In this document: positions 19,646 to 29,907 of the stretch, one piece after another | Numbering within the stretch: position 1 is the stretch's first letter | Layout of the letters: each line of letters begins with the position of its first letter | Assembly: GCF_004770105.1 (NCBI RefSeq) | Contig: NZ_RQEY01000010.1 | Span: 124,001 to 188,000 of the forward strand | DNA: 64,000 nucleotides | Reading direction: 5' to 3' | Source of the DNA: Leptospira andrefontaineae | Lineage (GTDB): Bacteria > Spirochaetota > Leptospiria > Leptospirales > Leptospiraceae | The notes under the pieces: model-generated | The model's input: the letters and a program-made list of their open reading frames with translations, nothing else | Databases searched by the model: none | Told to the model about the DNA's origin: nothing | Position numbers and translations under genes: made by a program

Positions 19646-22329
19646 ACGCCGATTTGTTTCATTAATTTCTTATAAAGTTCGAAATAGTCGGAACGAGAGA
19701 AGTCACGGATCATATCGTCCGGAAGATTTCCGAGTAACTCATCTAAATAAAGAAGAATTCGTTTCATCTCATCTTGAGTCGGAATTGCCTCGCCTGTTTC
19801 AGATTCTTCTGCGGCAGCTCCAGCATTGCGGATCTCTTCTATTGGAGAAAGTTCGTTCTCATCCGCATACTCATCTAAGATAAAGTTCAGTTCAGGTTCC
19901 GGAGCCAATTTCTCTATAGTTGGGATAATCTCTCCGCCTACATCATCCGCAAAATCCAAACCTGAAATTTGGATATCATCCTCAAAGGAGCCTAATGCAT
20001 TTAAGTCATTTGCTTCAGGAGGAGAAGATAATAAAGAATCTAAGTCTTCCGAATTTACTCCTTCAGGAGTTTCGTCGGAGAGTAAATTTCCCAGTTCATC
20101 ATTGGATAATGTGATTGGTTCGTCTGCTTCTTCCCCTAGATCCCAGTCGGAAGGTGCAGCAACTGCATTTTCTTCTCCTGCAGAAAGATCATTTAGATCC
20201 GCAACAGGTCCGTCCCAATCTATATCATAATCAGAAGATACATCAGGCGTTCCTATATCGTCTAACTCGTTGATCGGAAGTGAAATCGGTTCGTCCGAAT
20301 CTTCCATCAGATCGGAAGAAGCCGTTTCGACTTCAGGTTCTTCTTCCAACAAATGTCCTAACTCGTCTTCAGAAAGTGCAATTGGCTCATCTGCTTCTGA
20401 GTCTAAACTAAAGTCCCCGAATTCAATAGGAGCAGCATCATCATGCTCTAATGGTGGAGCATCCGCGAATATATCCGCATCGGAAGCTTCTTCTTCTCCG
20501 GAAGATAATAGATCTCCGAGCTCGTCGTCTGAAAGTGCGATCGGTTCGTCTTCTTCCGAATCTAAGGAAGAAACTGTTTCTTCTTCTCCGGAAAGTAAGT
20601 TTCCAAGTTCATCGTCCGAAAGTGCAATCGGTTCGTTATCGTCTAAGTCGGAAGAAAGGTCTAAAGAAGTCCCGGTATGTTCTTCTTCCTCTTCTGTTCC
20701 GGAAGATAATAAATTCCCAAGCTCATCGTCTGAAAGTGCAATCGCTTCATCCGGATCGGAATTTTCGGAGAAGAAATCTTTTTCGGATGTTTCTGTAGGA
20801 GAGAAATCCATCAGATCGGAATCGGAACTTCCTAATATATCTTCGTCACTTGCGGAAGTGAAGTCTCCCAAAGTTTCTTCGAATGCTTTTTCTTCGGACT
20901 TAGCGCTATCCTCGAAATCTCCCAGATCCAATCCTGTATCCAGTGGATTTTCTTCCTCGCTCATTCCGAAATTATCAAAATCGGAAACAGGAAGAGATAT
21001 AGATTCTTCTTCTCCACCGAATTCGTCTTTAGGTCCGTCCGGCTCAGAATCAAAATTAAAATCGCTTAGGTCTAGTTCAGAAGACGAGTCTCCTCCTTCT
21101 TCCATTCCAAATTCCGACTCTGCTGTAGGAGCTCCTACAGAATCCAGATCGTCTAGTTGGATACTTTCGATTTCGTCCTCATCTCCTGAGGATAATAAAT
21201 TCCCAAGTTCGTCGTCAGAGAGAGCGATAGGCTCATTCGCTTCTTCTTCTTCCATGTCTAAATCGGAAGAAGTATGTTCTTCTGCTACGGAACCAAGATC
21301 CAGGTCTCCGAAATCTCCCATTTCATCGAAAGAACTTTTGTTTTCAGAAGAATCACCATCACCTTCTAAAAGATGATCCAACTCATCCGTAGAAAGTGCG
21401 ATGTTCTCTTCTTCTTCACCTTCGAAGTTGATATCTTCAGTCAATTCGGAAGAAGGCATGGAGATATCGTCTCCACCCAGATCCCCAAATCCTTCTTCTT
21501 CCATGTTCGGACTGAAGTCCTCTGCCATGATATCATCTAACTCATGCTCAGAAAGGGAAATTGGACCTTCGTCATCGGATACTATTTCGTCTTCGAATGT
21601 TTTGGAACCGGAATCTTCCGGAGCAGAAACTTCTTCATCGTCCATGGAGAAGTCTGCAAGGTTAGAACCTATATCAATATTATGTAATTCATCATCTGAA
21701 AGTGAGATCGGTGCCTCGTCGTCCAGGTCTGCGTCTGAGAGCCCAACTACTTCGTCTTGGTCGGATGAGTCTCCGCCCCAATCAAAAGGTTGGTCGTCTG
21801 AATGGAATGCGGAAGAAGGAACATCTCCAGGCTGGGAGAAATCTCCCAAGTCTAAGGAACCTAAGTCTCCGAACGCATCCTCATGATTTTCAGGAGAAGA
21901 AGAAGGAGATGATTCTTTCCAAGAAGGAGCGGAGGAAGAAGATGTTGGAGGAGAATTCAGATCATCATCGATGTCCAGAAGTCTATCGATCTCAGCATCG
22001 ATCATTGGATCAGTGAGTTCGAAATCAAAATCCTCATCCAAATGGACGGACTCATCTAATTGGCTTAGGTCTGAGCCAAAATCGGTTTCTTCAGGTTCGA
22101 AACTAGGAATATCATCCGGATAATCATCTCCGGATGAAGCGAGTAATTCCTCAAAGCCTTCGCTGTCTGGAGAATCTCCCGGAACGGAATCGAAATTAAA
22201 ATCGGAGGAATCGCCATCGCTAGCTAAGAGAGAATCTATTTCGTCCAAGCTCATTTCACTCGGATCAAAATCCTCTCCATTTCCAGCTGGAAACCCCTCT
22301 CCCTCGTCTATCGTAAAATCGTCCGCCAT
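19642..22329 (-). CDS. large acidic protein with tandem FliM-N-like motifs
   Basis: 895 residues, dominated by Asp, Glu and Ser, with no signal peptide or membrane segment. The recurring unit is (E)PIALSDDELGNLLSSG: nine copies of the LSx(D/H)EL form, two LP variants (EPISLPINELDDI, ESISLPVSDFDNF), and looser forms MSLDEIDSLLAS (residues 26-37), MIDAEIDRLLD (about 110) and EDLDSLLSS. These resemble the FliM N-terminal peptide LSQAEIDALL. A compact C-terminal segment (about 845-895, PTQDEMKRILLYLDELLGN, then FSRSDYFELYKKLMKQIGV) looks folded. One motif-spacing segment is encoded by an 18-bp palindrome (21123-21140). It is coupled to the GAF protein downstream. The docking role is inference. 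Confidence 0.7.
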   Translation of the reverse strand: MADDFTIDEGEGFPAGNGEDFDPSEMSLDEIDSLLASDGDSSDFNFDSVPGDSPDSEGFEELLASSGDDYPDDIPSFEPEETDFGSDLSQLDESVHLDEDFDFELTDPMIDAEIDRLLDIDDDLNSPPTSSSSAPSWKESSPSSSPENHEDAFGDLGSLDLGDFSQPGDVPSSAFHSDDQPFDWGGDSSDQDEVVGLSDADLDDEAPISLSDDELHNIDIGSNLADFSMDDEEVSAPEDSGSKTFEDEIVSDDEGPISLSEHELDDIMAEDFSPNMEEEGFGDLGGDDISMPSSELTEDINFEGEEEENIALSTDELDHLLEGDGDSSENKSSFDEMGDFGDLDLGSVAEEHTSSDLDMEEEEANEPIALSDDELGNLLSSGDEDEIESIQLDDLDSVGAPTAESEFGMEEGGDSSSELDLSDFNFDSEPDGPKDEFGGEEESISLPVSDFDNFGMSEEENPLDTGLDLGDFEDSAKSEEKAFEETLGDFTSASDEDILGSSDSDLMDFSPTETSEKDFFSENSDPDEAIALSDDELGNLLSSGTEEEEEHTGTSLDLSSDLDDNEPIALSDDELGNLLSGEEETVSSLDSEEDEPIALSDDELGDLLSSGEEEASDADIFADAPPLEHDDAAPIEFGDFSLDSEADEPIALSEDELGHLLEEEPEVETASSDLMEDSDEPISLPINELDDIGTPDVSSDYDIDWDGPVADLNDLSAGEENAVAAPSDWDLGEEADEPITLSNDELGNLLSDETPEGVNSEDLDSLLSSPPEANDLNALGSFEDDIQISGLDFADDVGGEIIPTIEKLAPEPELNFILDEYADENELSPIEEIRNAGAAAEESETGEAIPTQDEMKRILLYLDELLGNLPDDMIRDFSRSDYFELYKKLMKQIGV
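21123..21140. repeat. palindrome inside the acidic repeat gene
   Basis: Perfect 18-bp palindrome with core TGTAGGAGCTCCTACA, read on the coding strand as Val-Gly-Ala-Pro-Thr in an otherwise Asp/Glu/Ser-rich stretch. It belongs to the same family as the ends of the intergenic composite elements. Confidence 0.75.
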
Positions 22330-22518
22330 GCTTCCTACAGTATGCTAAAAATCCGTCTGTCTAATTCGGAGGATCTCCTAAGTTGCAGGAAATACAATCC
22401 GAAAAAATTCCAAGAGAGTCCCCTTATATTAGAAGACCTTCTCGTATATGGGAACTTCTTCGGGCTTAACCGATAGAAGTGTCCCTTAATAATTTTCGGA
22501 ATTTGGAACCCCTAAATA

Positions 22519-22899
22519 TTAGCGGGAAGCCGCTAAAATTCGGGTTTTTGCTTTTAGGACGAGAGTATTTTTCTCGTTGGAGGCAGGAAGAGCTTCCGCT
22601 TCTTCTAGGGCTTTTTGGGCCGCGGCAAGGTCGATATCTTCTTTCAGACTGCCGTGGTCCGTCAAAATTGTGACTTTATTGTCTCTTACTTCGAAAAACC
22701 CACCTTCGATAGCGGCGATTTTGGTTTTATTTCCTTGTCGGACTTCCAACACGCCGATCCCAAGCAGGGAAACAAGAGAAGTATGGCCCGGATACACTCC
22801 GAAAAACCCTTCGCTTCCAGGCACGACGATGCTGTCCGCATCGCCGTGGAAGAGTAGTTTCTCTGGAGAGATTACCGATACGTCTAGCTTGGCTGCCAT
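22519..22899 (-). CDS. atpC: ATP synthase epsilon subunit
   Basis: Central-stalk regulatory subunit of F1. The 126 residues have the beta-sandwich signature ([42 protein letters not shown] start, split over residues 4-45) and a shortened C-terminal helical hairpin ([20 protein letters not shown]). It is the last gene of the atp operon, three bases after atpD. The following 189 bases before the acidic repeat gene contain no clear terminator. Confidence 0.95.
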   Translation of the reverse strand: MAAKLDVSVISPEKLLFHGDADSIVVPGSEGFFGVYPGHTSLVSLLGIGVLEVRQGNKTKIAAIEGGFFEVRDNKVTILTDHGSLKEDIDLAAAQKALEEAEALPASNEKNTLVLKAKTRILAASR

Positions 22900-22902
22900 C
22901 GA

Positions 22903-24327
<1,425 letters not shown>

Positions 24328-25188
24328 CTAGTTTAGCGAGTCCGCACCCGCTACGATCTCCGAGATCTCCTGAGTGATCTTAGCCTGACGGATACGGTTA
24401 TAACCGCGGGTCAGAAGTTTGATCATCTCGGAGGCCGCGTCCGTTGCGGATTTCATGGCCACGCGCTTTGCGATCTGCTCGGAACAATTCGCTTCCAAGA
24501 TCGCCTTTAAAAATGCAGTTTTTACTACTAAAGGAAGAAGTGATTCCAGAATATCAGCCGGGCTTGGCTCATATAGAACGTTGGAACCTACGTTAGCTTC
24601 TCCTTGTGCTTCAAATGGAAGAACCTTAGTCACTTCAGGCTCTTGGTTTGCAGAAGAATGATAAACTGTAGAAATAATTTCTACTGAATCCACTTCTTCC
24701 CTTGCAAATAAACCCAAGAAGAAGTCTGCAAACTCTTCCGCTTCTTTGTAACCGGACTTATCGTCGATATGAGTATAGGTTTTTTCTATTTTCTCTTTTG
24801 CGAATTGGAAATAGGAAATCCCCTTTTTACCTACGACAAAAAGTCGAACGTTTACACCCTGGTCTTTCAATTCTTGGATACGAGTTCTTGCTAAACGGAT
24901 CGTTTTGGAGTTATATCCTCCACAAAGACCTCTGTTTGCAGTGAGCACAAGAAGAGCTGCCGAGCGAATCGCATTCGGTTTTCTTAAATAAGGACTTTTT
25001 ACTACGGAAGCAAGGGATGCAAGCGCTCCCACCAATTCCTTAATTTTATTAGAGAATGGATGGGACGCATTCACCCGATCACTCAACTTTTTGGATTTGG
25101 CTGTCGCAACCATTTCCATAGTTCGAGTGATCTTCCGAGTGTTCTTAACGGAGCTGATCCGTTTCTTTATTTCCCGAGGTGTAGCCAA
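24328..25188 (-). CDS. atpG: ATP synthase gamma subunit
   Basis: Rotor shaft of F1, 286 residues. N-terminal signature [20 protein letters not shown] and [11 protein letters not shown], with the conserved [12 protein letters not shown] near residue 85 and the C-terminal helix [19 protein letters not shown], then RQAKITQEI. All regions are of normal length, with no regulatory Cys insertion of the chloroplast type. Confidence 0.97.
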   Translation of the reverse strand: MATPREIKKRISSVKNTRKITRTMEMVATAKSKKLSDRVNASHPFSNKIKELVGALASLASVVKSPYLRKPNAIRSAALLVLTANRGLCGGYNSKTIRLARTRIQELKDQGVNVRLFVVGKKGISYFQFAKEKIEKTYTHIDDKSGYKEAEEFADFFLGLFAREEVDSVEIISTVYHSSANQEPEVTKVLPFEAQGEANVGSNVLYEPSPADILESLLPLVVKTAFLKAILEANCSEQIAKRVAMKSATDAASEMIKLLTRGYNRIRQAKITQEISEIVAGADSLN

Positions 25189-25201
25189 GATTTTTCTCCG
25201 C

Positions 25202-26716
25202 TTACTTCAGGTTCCTAACAAAGTCAGCTGCGATAGAGGCGATAACCTCTCCCAGTTTTCCTTCGTCCGAAATTTTCTTTTCGGTGCGAATAGCGTTCAA
25301 TACTTCAGGCTGTTGTGTGCGAAGAACGTTTAATAAATGTGCTCCGAACTCTCTAACTTTAGGAACAGGAACCTTGTCCATATGTCCTCTAGTTACCGCA
25401 AAAATTTCGACCACTTGTTCTTCTACAGGATAAGGGCTGGAAACAGGTTGTTTCAACATCTCAACGATGCGATATCCTCTGTCCAACTGAGCCTGAGTGA
25501 TTGGATCCAAGTCAGTTCCAAGCTGAGCAAATGCTTCCAACTCTCTGAACTGAGCTAATTCCAGTTTCATTTTTCCAGCGACTTGTTTCATCGCTTTGAT
25601 CTGAGCTGCGGAACCAACACGAGATACGGAGATACCCACATCTACTGCAGGACGAACCCCGGATGCGAATAAGTTGGATTGCAGATAGATCTGACCGTCA
25701 GTGATGGAGATCACGTTAGTCGGAATATAAGCCGAAACCTCACCTTCTTGGGTTTCGATGATAGGAAGTGCGGTTAAGGAACCTGCTCCATATTTCTCAT
25801 CCAATTTAGCCGCTCTTTCTAATAAGCGAGAGTGAAGATAGAATACGTCTCCAGGATAAGCTTCGCGGCCCGGAGGTCTACGAAGAAGAAGACACATTTG
25901 GCGATAAGCAACCGCTTGTTTTGATAAGTCATCATAAACAACTAAGGTAGCTTTTTTCTCGTTATACATGAAGTATTCCGCGAAGGAACATCCAGAATAA
26001 GGAGCGATATATTGCAGAGGAGCAGGATCAGCAGCAGTAGCGGAAACTACGATTGTGTAATCAAGAGCTCCAACTGCTTTTAGTTTTTCCACGATAGTCG
26101 CTACAGTGGAAGCTTTTTGTCCGATCGCTACGTAAACGCAGATAACTCCGGAACCTTTTTGGTTGATGATCGTATCCAGAGCGATGGAAGTTTTTCCAGT
26201 TCCACGGTCTCCGATGATCAACTCCCTTTGGCCTCGGCCTATCGGGATCATTGCGTCGATACTTTTGATACCGGTTTGAAGAGGCTCTTCAACAGGTTGT
26301 CTTTTGGAAATTCCAGGAGCAGGACTTTCTACCGCACGAGTATGTTTGGTATTGATTGGTCCTTTTCCATCCAAAGGCTCACCGAGTGGGTTTACCACAC
26401 GTCCGAGCATTTCAGGTCCTACTGGAACTTCTAAGATTTTTCCGATTCTTTTAACGGAGAATCCTTCACGGATATTTTTGTAATCTCCGTAAATGATCAC
26501 ACCCACGGAATTGTCTTCCAAGTTGAATGCCTGACCGCGAACTCCGTTTTGGAATTCCACGAGTTCTCCAGCCATCACGTTTCTGAGACCGAAAACTCGA
26601 GCGATACCGTCCCCTACTTCCAGAACAGTTCCGACTTCTTCGACACCCAGATCTTTTTTATAATTTAAAATTTCCTGTTTGAGGACCGACGTAATTTCGT
26701 CTGTTTTAATTTTCAT
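25202..26716 (-). CDS. atpA: ATP synthase alpha subunit
   Basis: Non-catalytic nucleotide-binding F1 subunit, 504 residues. P-loop [13 protein letters not shown] (about 169-181), the alpha signature [20 protein letters not shown], and [15 protein letters not shown] are visible. The start overlaps atpH by 11 bases. Confidence 0.98.
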   Translation of the reverse strand: MKIKTDEITSVLKQEILNYKKDLGVEEVGTVLEVGDGIARVFGLRNVMAGELVEFQNGVRGQAFNLEDNSVGVIIYGDYKNIREGFSVKRIGKILEVPVGPEMLGRVVNPLGEPLDGKGPINTKHTRAVESPAPGISKRQPVEEPLQTGIKSIDAMIPIGRGQRELIIGDRGTGKTSIALDTIINQKGSGVICVYVAIGQKASTVATIVEKLKAVGALDYTIVVSATAADPAPLQYIAPYSGCSFAEYFMYNEKKATLVVYDDLSKQAVAYRQMCLLLRRPPGREAYPGDVFYLHSRLLERAAKLDEKYGAGSLTALPIIETQEGEVSAYIPTNVISITDGQIYLQSNLFASGVRPAVDVGISVSRVGSAAQIKAMKQVAGKMKLELAQFRELEAFAQLGTDLDPITQAQLDRGYRIVEMLKQPVSSPYPVEEQVVEIFAVTRGHMDKVPVPKVREFGAHLLNVLRTQQPEVLNAIRTEKKISDEGKLGEVIASIAADFVRNLK

Positions 26717-27266
26717 ACACCACTCCGACCGGTAATTTGCTGTCCAGCAAGGTTTGCCTTACTTTCTTAAGTTGGCTTTTCATGGAAGAGTCGATCGCCA
26801 AGTCTTGGAATCTGACCACGAAACCTCCGAGAAGGCTCGGATCTTCACTTGCTTCCAAGATGAACTCCGATTTGAATCTTTCTTTTAATACTTCCCTCAA
26901 TTTGGAGAGAGAAGCCTCATCCATAGCGGGATAACTTTTAACTTTCGCGCGAACTCTTCCTGCTTTACGATCCAGTTCTTCTTTTAAAGCTTCGTGAATT
27001 TCGGAAAGAAATGAAAATCTTCCCCTACGAAGAAGCACCTGTAAAAAGTTCAGAGTGATTTCCGAAATTTTCCCCTGGAAGGTCTTTAATAGAACAGCTT
27101 CCTTATCTTCCCTTTTAACGGAAGGGGTATCGAAAAAATCGCGGAATTGTGGTTCTATACGGAAAATACTTACGATAGAATCCAATTCCTGTTCGGCTTC
27201 TTCCGGAGAAGAACTAGCGTCCGCAAAGGCGGCCGCGTATGTTTTTGGGATCGCAGAATAGCTCAT
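26706..27266 (-). CDS. atpH: ATP synthase delta subunit
   Basis: Peripheral-stalk subunit joining F1 to the b dimer; 186 residues. The N-terminal helix bundle begins [12 protein letters not shown] and the C-terminal half carries [21 protein letters not shown], the OSCP/delta signature near residue 145-165. It lies three bases after atpF and overlaps atpA. Confidence 0.95.
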   Translation of the reverse strand: MSYSAIPKTYAAAFADASSSPEEAEQELDSIVSIFRIEPQFRDFFDTPSVKREDKEAVLLKTFQGKISEITLNFLQVLLRRGRFSFLSEIHEALKEELDRKAGRVRAKVKSYPAMDEASLSKLREVLKERFKSEFILEASEDPSLLGGFVVRFQDLAIDSSMKSQLKKVRQTLLDSKLPVGVVYEN

Positions 27267-27269
27267 TTG

Positions 27270-27797
27270 TTACGCGCTCAGTTTCTTGATCTTGCCTAAC
27301 TCGTTCTCGATAAAGGACTTATAATCGTCCGCTTTTAACTGTTTCTCCAGAACCAGAGCCGCAACTTGAACGGTCATGTCTACGATCTGTCCTTGGAGTT
27401 CTGCCAATGCTTTGGATTTTGCGAGTTCGATATCTTTCAGTGCAGTATCTTTAAGAGCCTTCACTTCTTTCGAAGCATCATCCAACATTTTGTTTTTCAG
27501 GTTAGTAGCGTCCGATTTAGCTTCCGCTACGATTCCGTTAGCTTGGTCCTTTGCTTGAGCGATTCTTGTTTCATAATCTTTCAGCAGAGATTCCGCTTCG
27601 GAACGTACGTCAGCAGCCTTACGAATATCGTTTTGGATGGTCTCAGCTCTTTCATCCAGAGCTTTGAGGATCACATCCCAAGCGAAAACTTTAAGGATAA
27701 TGACGACTATCGTGAAGGTAATCAGGGTCCAAATGATCAGACCCGGATTAACGTCTAATAGTGCGCCTAATCCCCTGTCAGCTGCCAAGAGAAACAA
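27270..27797 (-). CDS. atpF: ATP synthase b subunit
   Basis: Membrane-anchored peripheral stalk, 175 residues: one N-terminal membrane segment (about 18-40, LIIWTLITFTIVVIILKVFAW) followed by a long charged helix typical of b (ALDERAETIQNDIRKAADVR). There is only one b gene, so a homodimer is expected. It sits two bases after atpE. Confidence 0.95.
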   Translation of the reverse strand: MFLLAADRGLGALLDVNPGLIIWTLITFTIVVIILKVFAWDVILKALDERAETIQNDIRKAADVRSEAESLLKDYETRIAQAKDQANGIVAEAKSDATNLKNKMLDDASKEVKALKDTALKDIELAKSKALAELQGQIVDMTVQVAALVLEKQLKADDYKSFIENELGKIKKLSA

Positions 27798-27799
27798 GA

Positions 27800-28090
27800 T
27801 TATTTACCTTCAGCCGGTGCAGAAACTTCAGTTTTAGCGGCAGATGCTTTGCTTACTGCTGTGTTTAAAGTTCCACCAGCAAGGAACGCAATAACGATTG
27901 CGAACAGAGCCGCACCTTCGATAAGGGCTGCAGAGATGATCATTGCAGTTTGGATTTTTCCAGCTGCATCAGGCTGACGGCTGATTCCTTCAGCAGCAGA
28001 GCCACCGATTCTTCCGATTCCGAGTCCTGCGCCTAAAATAGCGAGTCCAGCTGCGATTCCTACTCCAATGTATCCTAGTCCGAATTCCAT
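27800..28090 (-). CDS. atpE: ATP synthase c subunit with C-terminal tail
   Basis: Proteolipid ring subunit, 96 residues, two membrane helices. The first has a GxGxGxG pattern (AGLGIGRIGG), the loop is RQPDAAG and the ion-binding carboxylate is Glu58 in ALIEGAALF. The Na+-type ligand set (Gln in helix 1, Ser/Thr after the Glu) is absent, which favours protons. About 22 extra polar/alanine residues (TAVSKASAAKTEVSAPAEGK) follow helix 2; most c subunits end there. Confidence 0.96.
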   Translation of the reverse strand: MEFGLGYIGVGIAAGLAILGAGLGIGRIGGSAAEGISRQPDAAGKIQTAMIISAALIEGAALFAIVIAFLAGGTLNTAVSKASAAKTEVSAPAEGK

Positions 28091-28135
28091 TTTATTACTT
28101 TCTCCTATTTGAAATCAAAACGCTTATTATTAAAA

Positions 28136-29188
28136 TTAGTGCCTATGCATACTCGAGCCCACGAAGAGCGAGGTTAGAAGAGCGAAAACGTAAGCCTGTA
28201 AGAAGGCTACGAATAATTCTAAGAAATAGATAGCGGTAGCTCCGAAAACCGAGATCGGCGCAACTCCCCAAGATTGGAATTGGAAGATAAATCCGAGTAA
28301 CGCTAAGATAATTACGTGTCCTGCGGTCATATTCGCTAAAAGACGCACAGTGAGTGCGAATGCTTTAGCAAGAGGAGAGATAATAAACTCCAATGGCCAC
28401 ATTAGAAGGTATAGTGGAGCAGGAACTCCATTCGGAACGGAGTGAAGGATGAACTTTGGTCCTTGGTAAACAAATCCAGTTCCGTAGATCAAAAGTAAAG
28501 TGATGAGTGCAAGTGTAACAGTAACGGAAACATCACCTGTTACAGTAATTCCGTTCCAAACTTTCGCGATCCAGATCGGTTCATGGTGGCCGGACGCTGC
28601 ATGTTCTGCTGCAGCTGAAACTTCTTCGCCTGCATTAACGGATTCAATTCCAAGTTGGATCACTTCTCCCACAGGAGGAATGAGTCCCATCAGGTTACAG
28701 AATAGAATGAAGAAGAATAATGTGAAAATATAATGATAATAAGAATGTCCGTGGCCGTCTGTGTTTGCGTCCACAACATCCTTTTTCAAGAAAGTTATAA
28801 AAGCTTCTACAGCGTTAGCGAATCTACTTTGTATCTTTAAAGGATTTCTTGCGATCAAACGTGCCGCAGGAATAAATACGATCAGAAGAAGGAAGGAAAC
28901 AATCCACATCATCGTAACACGACGAGTGATATGAAGATCGATACCGCCTACAAAATGGAATCTATGGCCGGTTGAATGATCTACAAAGATGTTTTCTGCA
29001 TGAGTATCAAAACCTTCATGCCCTTCGAAAACTTTTTTTCCACCCACATTGAAAGGAAACTCGGCATGGTCCATCAAGTGGTGAACCAAAACCTCATTCA
29101 AATCGAAAGGTTTGGAAGCTTCTCCCTCGGAAGCAAATAATGGAAGTGAGAACAATAATAATGCGGTTGCGAAGATTTGTTTCAACAT
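28136..29188 (-). CDS. atpB: ATP synthase a subunit with cleavable-looking N-terminus
   Basis: Forms the proton half-channels against the c ring. The 350 residues exceed the usual 240-280 because of an N-terminal signal-like segment (FATALLLFSLPLFASEGEA) and a His/Asp-rich stretch up to about residue 85, probably periplasmic. The core carries the essential Arg in KAFALTVRLLANMTAGH and the final helix FVAFLQAYVFALLTSLF. Similar long a subunits occur in Bacteroidetes. It precedes atpE by 45 bases. Confidence 0.95.
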   Translation of the reverse strand: MLKQIFATALLLFSLPLFASEGEASKPFDLNEVLVHHLMDHAEFPFNVGGKKVFEGHEGFDTHAENIFVDHSTGHRFHFVGGIDLHITRRVTMMWIVSFLLLIVFIPAARLIARNPLKIQSRFANAVEAFITFLKKDVVDANTDGHGHSYYHYIFTLFFFILFCNLMGLIPPVGEVIQLGIESVNAGEEVSAAAEHAASGHHEPIWIAKVWNGITVTGDVSVTVTLALITLLLIYGTGFVYQGPKFILHSVPNGVPAPLYLLMWPLEFIISPLAKAFALTVRLLANMTAGHVIILALLGFIFQFQSWGVAPISVFGATAIYFLELFVAFLQAYVFALLTSLFVGSSMHRH

Positions 29189-29302
29189 ACTTGTAAAAGG
29201 GTCCTCTCGTAAACGACAGGAAAGAAGAGTTTTGGGAGCACCACCCAGGGTTCTATTTCCCGCAAAGTATCTTTAAACCGCTCTTTGAGGCGTTTTAAGG
29301 GG

Positions 29303-29662
29303 TTACCTTGCGAATACCAATATTAAAAGGTTGGCGAAATGGGCAATAAAAAAACCAATCACAAAACCTTCATGTTCGCCTCTCCAGATAAACAGTACTA
29401 AAACGGCTAAATGAATAAAAAAAGACAGAACAGTCGTTCCAAATTGGATCAAAAAACCTTCTTTGGAATGTTTCCAAAGTAGATAAAATCTAAAATTGTA
29501 AATAAGCAAAGATAGGAAAAGGGATATTACAATTCCCTTCCAAAAGGCCGAGTCCGGAACCTCGTAGGACCGAAACCATAATCCAAAGATAAGTAGAAGT
29601 AGAACAAAACCTAAATAATACTTTTTAGGTTGTAATTCTCCATCTGCGTCCTTCTTTCCCAA
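29303..29662 (-). CDS. small membrane protein in the atp operon (AtpI-like position)
   Basis: 119 residues with four predicted hydrophobic helices (about 15-27, 38-60, 75-96, 100-118). I do not recognise a family signature. It lies between the AtpZ-like gene (nine bases) and atpB (114 bases), the place of atpI in other operons, so a role in c-ring assembly or cation transport alongside the synthase is plausible but only from context. Confidence 0.6.
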   Translation of the reverse strand: MGKKDADGELQPKKYYLGFVLLLLIFGLWFRSYEVPDSAFWKGIVISLFLSLLIYNFRFYLLWKHSKEGFLIQFGTTVLSFFIHLAVLVLFIWRGEHEGFVIGFFIAHFANLLILVFAR

Positions 29663-29671
29663 AGGTAGAAC

Positions 29672-29905
29672 TTATTCCTTTTTATCGAATTGGGAAACTC
29701 TGGTGAGAAGATAATAAATCCCGTAACCGAATCCAAAAACCGCCCCGAACAAGATCCCGAAAGGTGACCAGCCGAAACGTCCATCAAGATATCTTCCTAT
29801 AAAAACAGAAGCAATGATGATAAAAGCGAACTCTGTCCCGACACTTGCAAGCTGCCAGGGAGAAACATCTTTATTTTCTGGAGGTTTTTGATCCGGGTCG
29901 CTCAT
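29672..29905 (-). CDS. AtpZ/AtpI-family small membrane protein
   Basis: 77 residues from MSDPDQKPP, chosen because this Met follows the lepB stop by two bases while the longer frame overlaps lepB. Two membrane helices (about 20-37 and 45-65) with the GRYLDGRFGWSPFGILFGAVFG loop characteristic of AtpZ-type (F1F0-ATPase subunit, putative Ca2+/Mg2+ transporter) proteins. It heads the atp genes after lepB. Confidence 0.75.
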   Translation of the reverse strand: MSDPDQKPPENKDVSPWQLASVGTEFAFIIIASVFIGRYLDGRFGWSPFGILFGAVFGFGYGIYYLLTRVSQFDKKE

Positions 29906-29907
29906 AA

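Noticed and set aside
20270..21376. A 368-codon Ser-rich open frame on the plus strand
   Set aside because: It is the antisense shadow of the acidic repeat gene: Glu/Asp/Ser-rich codons read backwards give Ser-rich frames. No start signal or family similarity.
22330..22518. A terminator between atpC and the acidic repeat gene
   Set aside because: Short inverted patches (CTTCT near 22435-22470) are too weak and lack a T-tract on the relevant strand.
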